DNA of 6,500 nt from Clostridia bacterium (lineage in GTDB: Bacteria; Bacillota; Clostridia; Oscillospirales; CAG-272): contig JAGALI010000156.1 of assembly GCA_017625275.1 (NCBI GenBank), positions 1 through 6,500 on the forward strand. The letters run 5' to 3'. A program made the position numbers and the translations under genes. Positions 5,035-6,500 of the stretch are shown piece by piece (within the stretch, counting starts at the first letter, position 1; every line of letters begins with the position of its first letter). The notes beneath the pieces are model-generated. The model did not search any database, was not told the origin of the DNA, and saw only the letters and a program-made list of their open reading frames with translations.

Positions 5035-6303
5035 TTAAAGGCTTTCAAGCGCCTGCTTTATATCCTCGATAATATCATCGGCATTTTCGATTCCTACGCT
5101 TAGACGAATGAGGTTGTCGGCAATGCCGATTGCCTCAAGATCTGCCTTAGAAAGCTGACGATGTGTTGTTGATGCAGGGTGAAGCACGCATGAGCGCGCG
5201 TCAGCCACGTGAGTTACAATTTTAATCATTTTAAGCTTTTCCATAAAGGATGCAGCCCTTTCGCTACCACCCTTAACGCCAAAGCTCATCATTCCACCCA
5301 TACCATCAGGCAGGTATTTTTGTGCGAGCGCATAGTAAGGGTCACTCTCAAGAGATGGATGCTTTACCCATTCAACCTTGTCGTTTTCAGACAAGAATTT
5401 TGCAACCTTTTTTGCGTTTTCGCTATGCTTTTCCATGCGAAGGGCTAGGGTTTCCATTCCGAGATTTGTGAGGAATGCGTTTTGTGGACTCATAATAGCG
5501 CCCATGTCTCTCATCATCTGTACTCTGCACTTAACTCCAAAGGCTGTCTTGCCAAGGGTTGAGTAAACAAGGCCATGATAGCTCTCGTCAGGTACTAGAA
5601 ATTCCTCATATCTGTTCGTTTTTGTGTAGTCGAAGTTTCCACCATCTACAATAAGTCCACCGAGGGCAACTGCGTGTCCGTCGAGGTACTTTGATGATGA
5701 ATAAAGCACAATGTTTGCGCCCCATTCAAGAGGTCTGAATAGTGCTGGTGTAACAAGAGTGTTATCTACCATAAAGAGCACACTGTGTCTTTTTGCAATT
5801 CTTGCTATCTTATCGAAATCCAAAACAACAATTGTTGGATTTGCAAGAGTTTCTGCAAAGATAACCTTTGTCTTGTCGTCAACTAGCTTATCAATGCTCT
5901 CCTCTGTGTCATCTGGGTCGAAGAAACGACACTCTATTCCGTATTTTTTGAGAGTTATGGAAAAGAGATTGTAGGTTCCACCATAGATTGCACGGGCAGA
6001 AACGATGTTGTCACCTGCATTGCACACATTCAAAACTGCAAGTAGAGTCGCGCTCATTCCCGATGCACAGGCAATAGCGCAGGAGCCACCATCAAGAGCG
6101 CAAAGCTTGTTTTCAAGCGCACTAACGGTTGGGTTGGCAAGACGAGTGTAGAAATAACCGTCTGCCTTTAAATCAAATAGGTCAGCAAGGCCAGCGGCTG
6201 TGTCGTATGCATAGGTTGTGCTTTGAACAATTGGCACAACTCTAGGCTCACCATTCTTTGGCTCGTAGCCTGCTTGAACGCATAATGTATCAATTTTTGA
6301 CAT
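5035..6303 (-). CDS. metY: O-acetylhomoserine sulfhydrylase (homocysteine synthase, PLP-dependent)
   Basis: A 422-residue cytoplasmic enzyme of the Cys/Met-metabolism PLP family. It converts O-acetylhomoserine and sulfide to homocysteine and acetate. Visible features: DTLCVQAGYEP at the start, YFYTRLANPT (50-59) with the phosphate-contacting Tyr52 and Arg54, SGMSA (81-85), Asp180 in FMVDNTLVTP, which contacts the cofactor ring, PLP-binding Lys205 in YSSSKYLDGH, and a substrate-carboxylate region near IRLSVGIE (399-406). The length (420-430 is usual for MetY, against about 380-400 for cystathionine gamma-synthases) and the acetyl-type metA next door favour MetY over MetB or MetC. The ATG at 6303 has AGAAGG (6316-6311) with a 7-nt spacer. 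It is the first visible gene of the pair. No SAM (S-box) or T-box element is recognisable in the 197 nt upstream. Confidence 0.95.
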   Translation of the reverse strand: MSKIDTLCVQAGYEPKNGEPRVVPIVQSTTYAYDTAAGLADLFDLKADGYFYTRLANPTVSALENKLCALDGGSCAIACASGMSATLLAVLNVCNAGDNIVSARAIYGGTYNLFSITLKKYGIECRFFDPDDTEESIDKLVDDKTKVIFAETLANPTIVVLDFDKIARIAKRHSVLFMVDNTLVTPALFRPLEWGANIVLYSSSKYLDGHAVALGGLIVDGGNFDYTKTNRYEEFLVPDESYHGLVYSTLGKTAFGVKCRVQMMRDMGAIMSPQNAFLTNLGMETLALRMEKHSENAKKVAKFLSENDKVEWVKHPSLESDPYYALAQKYLPDGMGGMMSFGVKGGSERAASFMEKLKMIKIVTHVADARSCVLHPASTTHRQLSKADLEAIGIADNLIRLSVGIENADDIIEDIKQALESL

Positions 6304-6347
6304 AAAAACACCTTCTTTTTATAATTAAAAGTGCGAAGCGTAAGAAA

Positions 6348-6500
6348 TATTTCGCTGTTTTCTTAGTATTGAGAGCTTAAGGACTAAGAAACAAGAAAGA
6401 CAAGGCGCAACGGCAAGTAGACGGACGATGGTGTACATGGCGTACTCCGAGGTCGGCTACGAGTAGCAACGCAGTATTTCGCCGTTTTATTGTTATTGAG
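6348..6500. repeat. Repeat-like intergenic element with two 26-nt near-copies 127 bp apart
   Basis: Positions 6348-6373 and 6475-6500 match at 22 of 26 bases (TATTTCGCyGTTTT...TATTGAG), offset by 127 bp. The second copy runs to the window edge, so the array may continue. The DNA between them is more GC-rich than the surrounding intergenic DNA. It holds an imperfect palindrome (CCGA-GG-TCGG core, arms 6442-6460) and related CAACG-containing segments (6407-6414 and 6467-6474). No ORF or RNA-gene signature was found. It resembles the short dispersed palindromic repeats found between genes in many bacteria, but I cannot count other copies from this window. Confidence 0.5.
6359..6391. repeat. 9-bp perfect inverted repeat inside the metY upstream element
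   Basis: TTTCTTAGT (6359-6367) and ACTAAGAAA (6383-6391) are perfect reverse complements separated by 15 nt, which include the palindrome CTTAAG (6375-6380). The first arm overlaps the first 26-nt near-copy, while the corresponding part of the second near-copy is altered. The hairpin may mark one end of the repeat element. On the metY-sense strand no U-run follows, so it is not a terminator. Confidence 0.45.

Noticed and set aside
6301..6330. TATAAA (6323-6318) as the metY -10
   Set aside because: A start 6-7 nt downstream would fall inside the ribosome binding site, and the best -35 at 17 nt matches only three of six bases.
1..6500. CRISPR array, tRNA, rRNA or phage/IS genes
   Set aside because: No regularly spaced identical repeats, cloverleaf, rRNA stretches, transposase or phage motifs were seen. 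The 127-bp repeat at 6348-6500 does not have CRISPR dimensions.

Overview
The window looks like chromosomal DNA from an anaerobic, low-to-moderate GC Clostridia-type Firmicute. The evidence is: strong AGGAGG-type ribosome binding sites, AT-rich intergenic DNA, an acetyl-CoA-type MetA, a YdbC-like (PC4-fold) gene, a cysteine-rich LUD-domain gene of the type seen in anaerobes, and a zinc-ribbon membrane protein beside a COG4908-type acyltransferase. The assignment is inferred from gene content and style; no marker gene fixes the species. Every gene I can support is on the minus strand, so transcription runs from high to low coordinates.

In order of transcription: (i) 6500-6304 is non-coding and holds a repeat-like element with two 26-nt near-copies 127 bp apart. 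(ii) metY (6303-5035) and metA (4981-4052) form a two-gene methionine unit. MetA makes O-acetylhomoserine from homoserine and acetyl-CoA, and MetY sulfhydrylates it to homocysteine. The acetyl-specific Glu111 of MetA fits this pairing. The unit ends at a strong hairpin terminator (4049-4024) with a UACG tetraloop. (iii) A new promoter (4009-3981) follows. It has a good extended -10 and a leader of about 110 nt that can fold into overlapping helices and holds a possible 8-codon upstream ORF. (iv) A three-gene operon follows: a 725-aa fusion of an HSL-type alpha/beta hydrolase with a condensation-like (COG4908/alcohol acetyltransferase) domain (3862-1685), a six-helix zinc-ribbon membrane protein (1649-951), and a LUD-domain protein (940-308) that starts only 10 nt after the preceding stop. 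(v) An AT-only tract with helically phased T-runs lies just upstream of a promoter driving (vi) a YdbC-like gene, whose first 41 codons are in the window.

The methionine genes are routine. The more interesting part is the central operon. Its first gene joins two acyl-chemistry domains in one chain, its second gene is a membrane protein, and a structured leader precedes it. Together these suggest a membrane-associated acyl-transfer or deacylation module of unknown substrate. Both spacers that follow a long gene within an operon (metY-metA and fusion-DUF6320) carry a perfect GC-containing inverted repeat within 1-2 nt of the stop codon.
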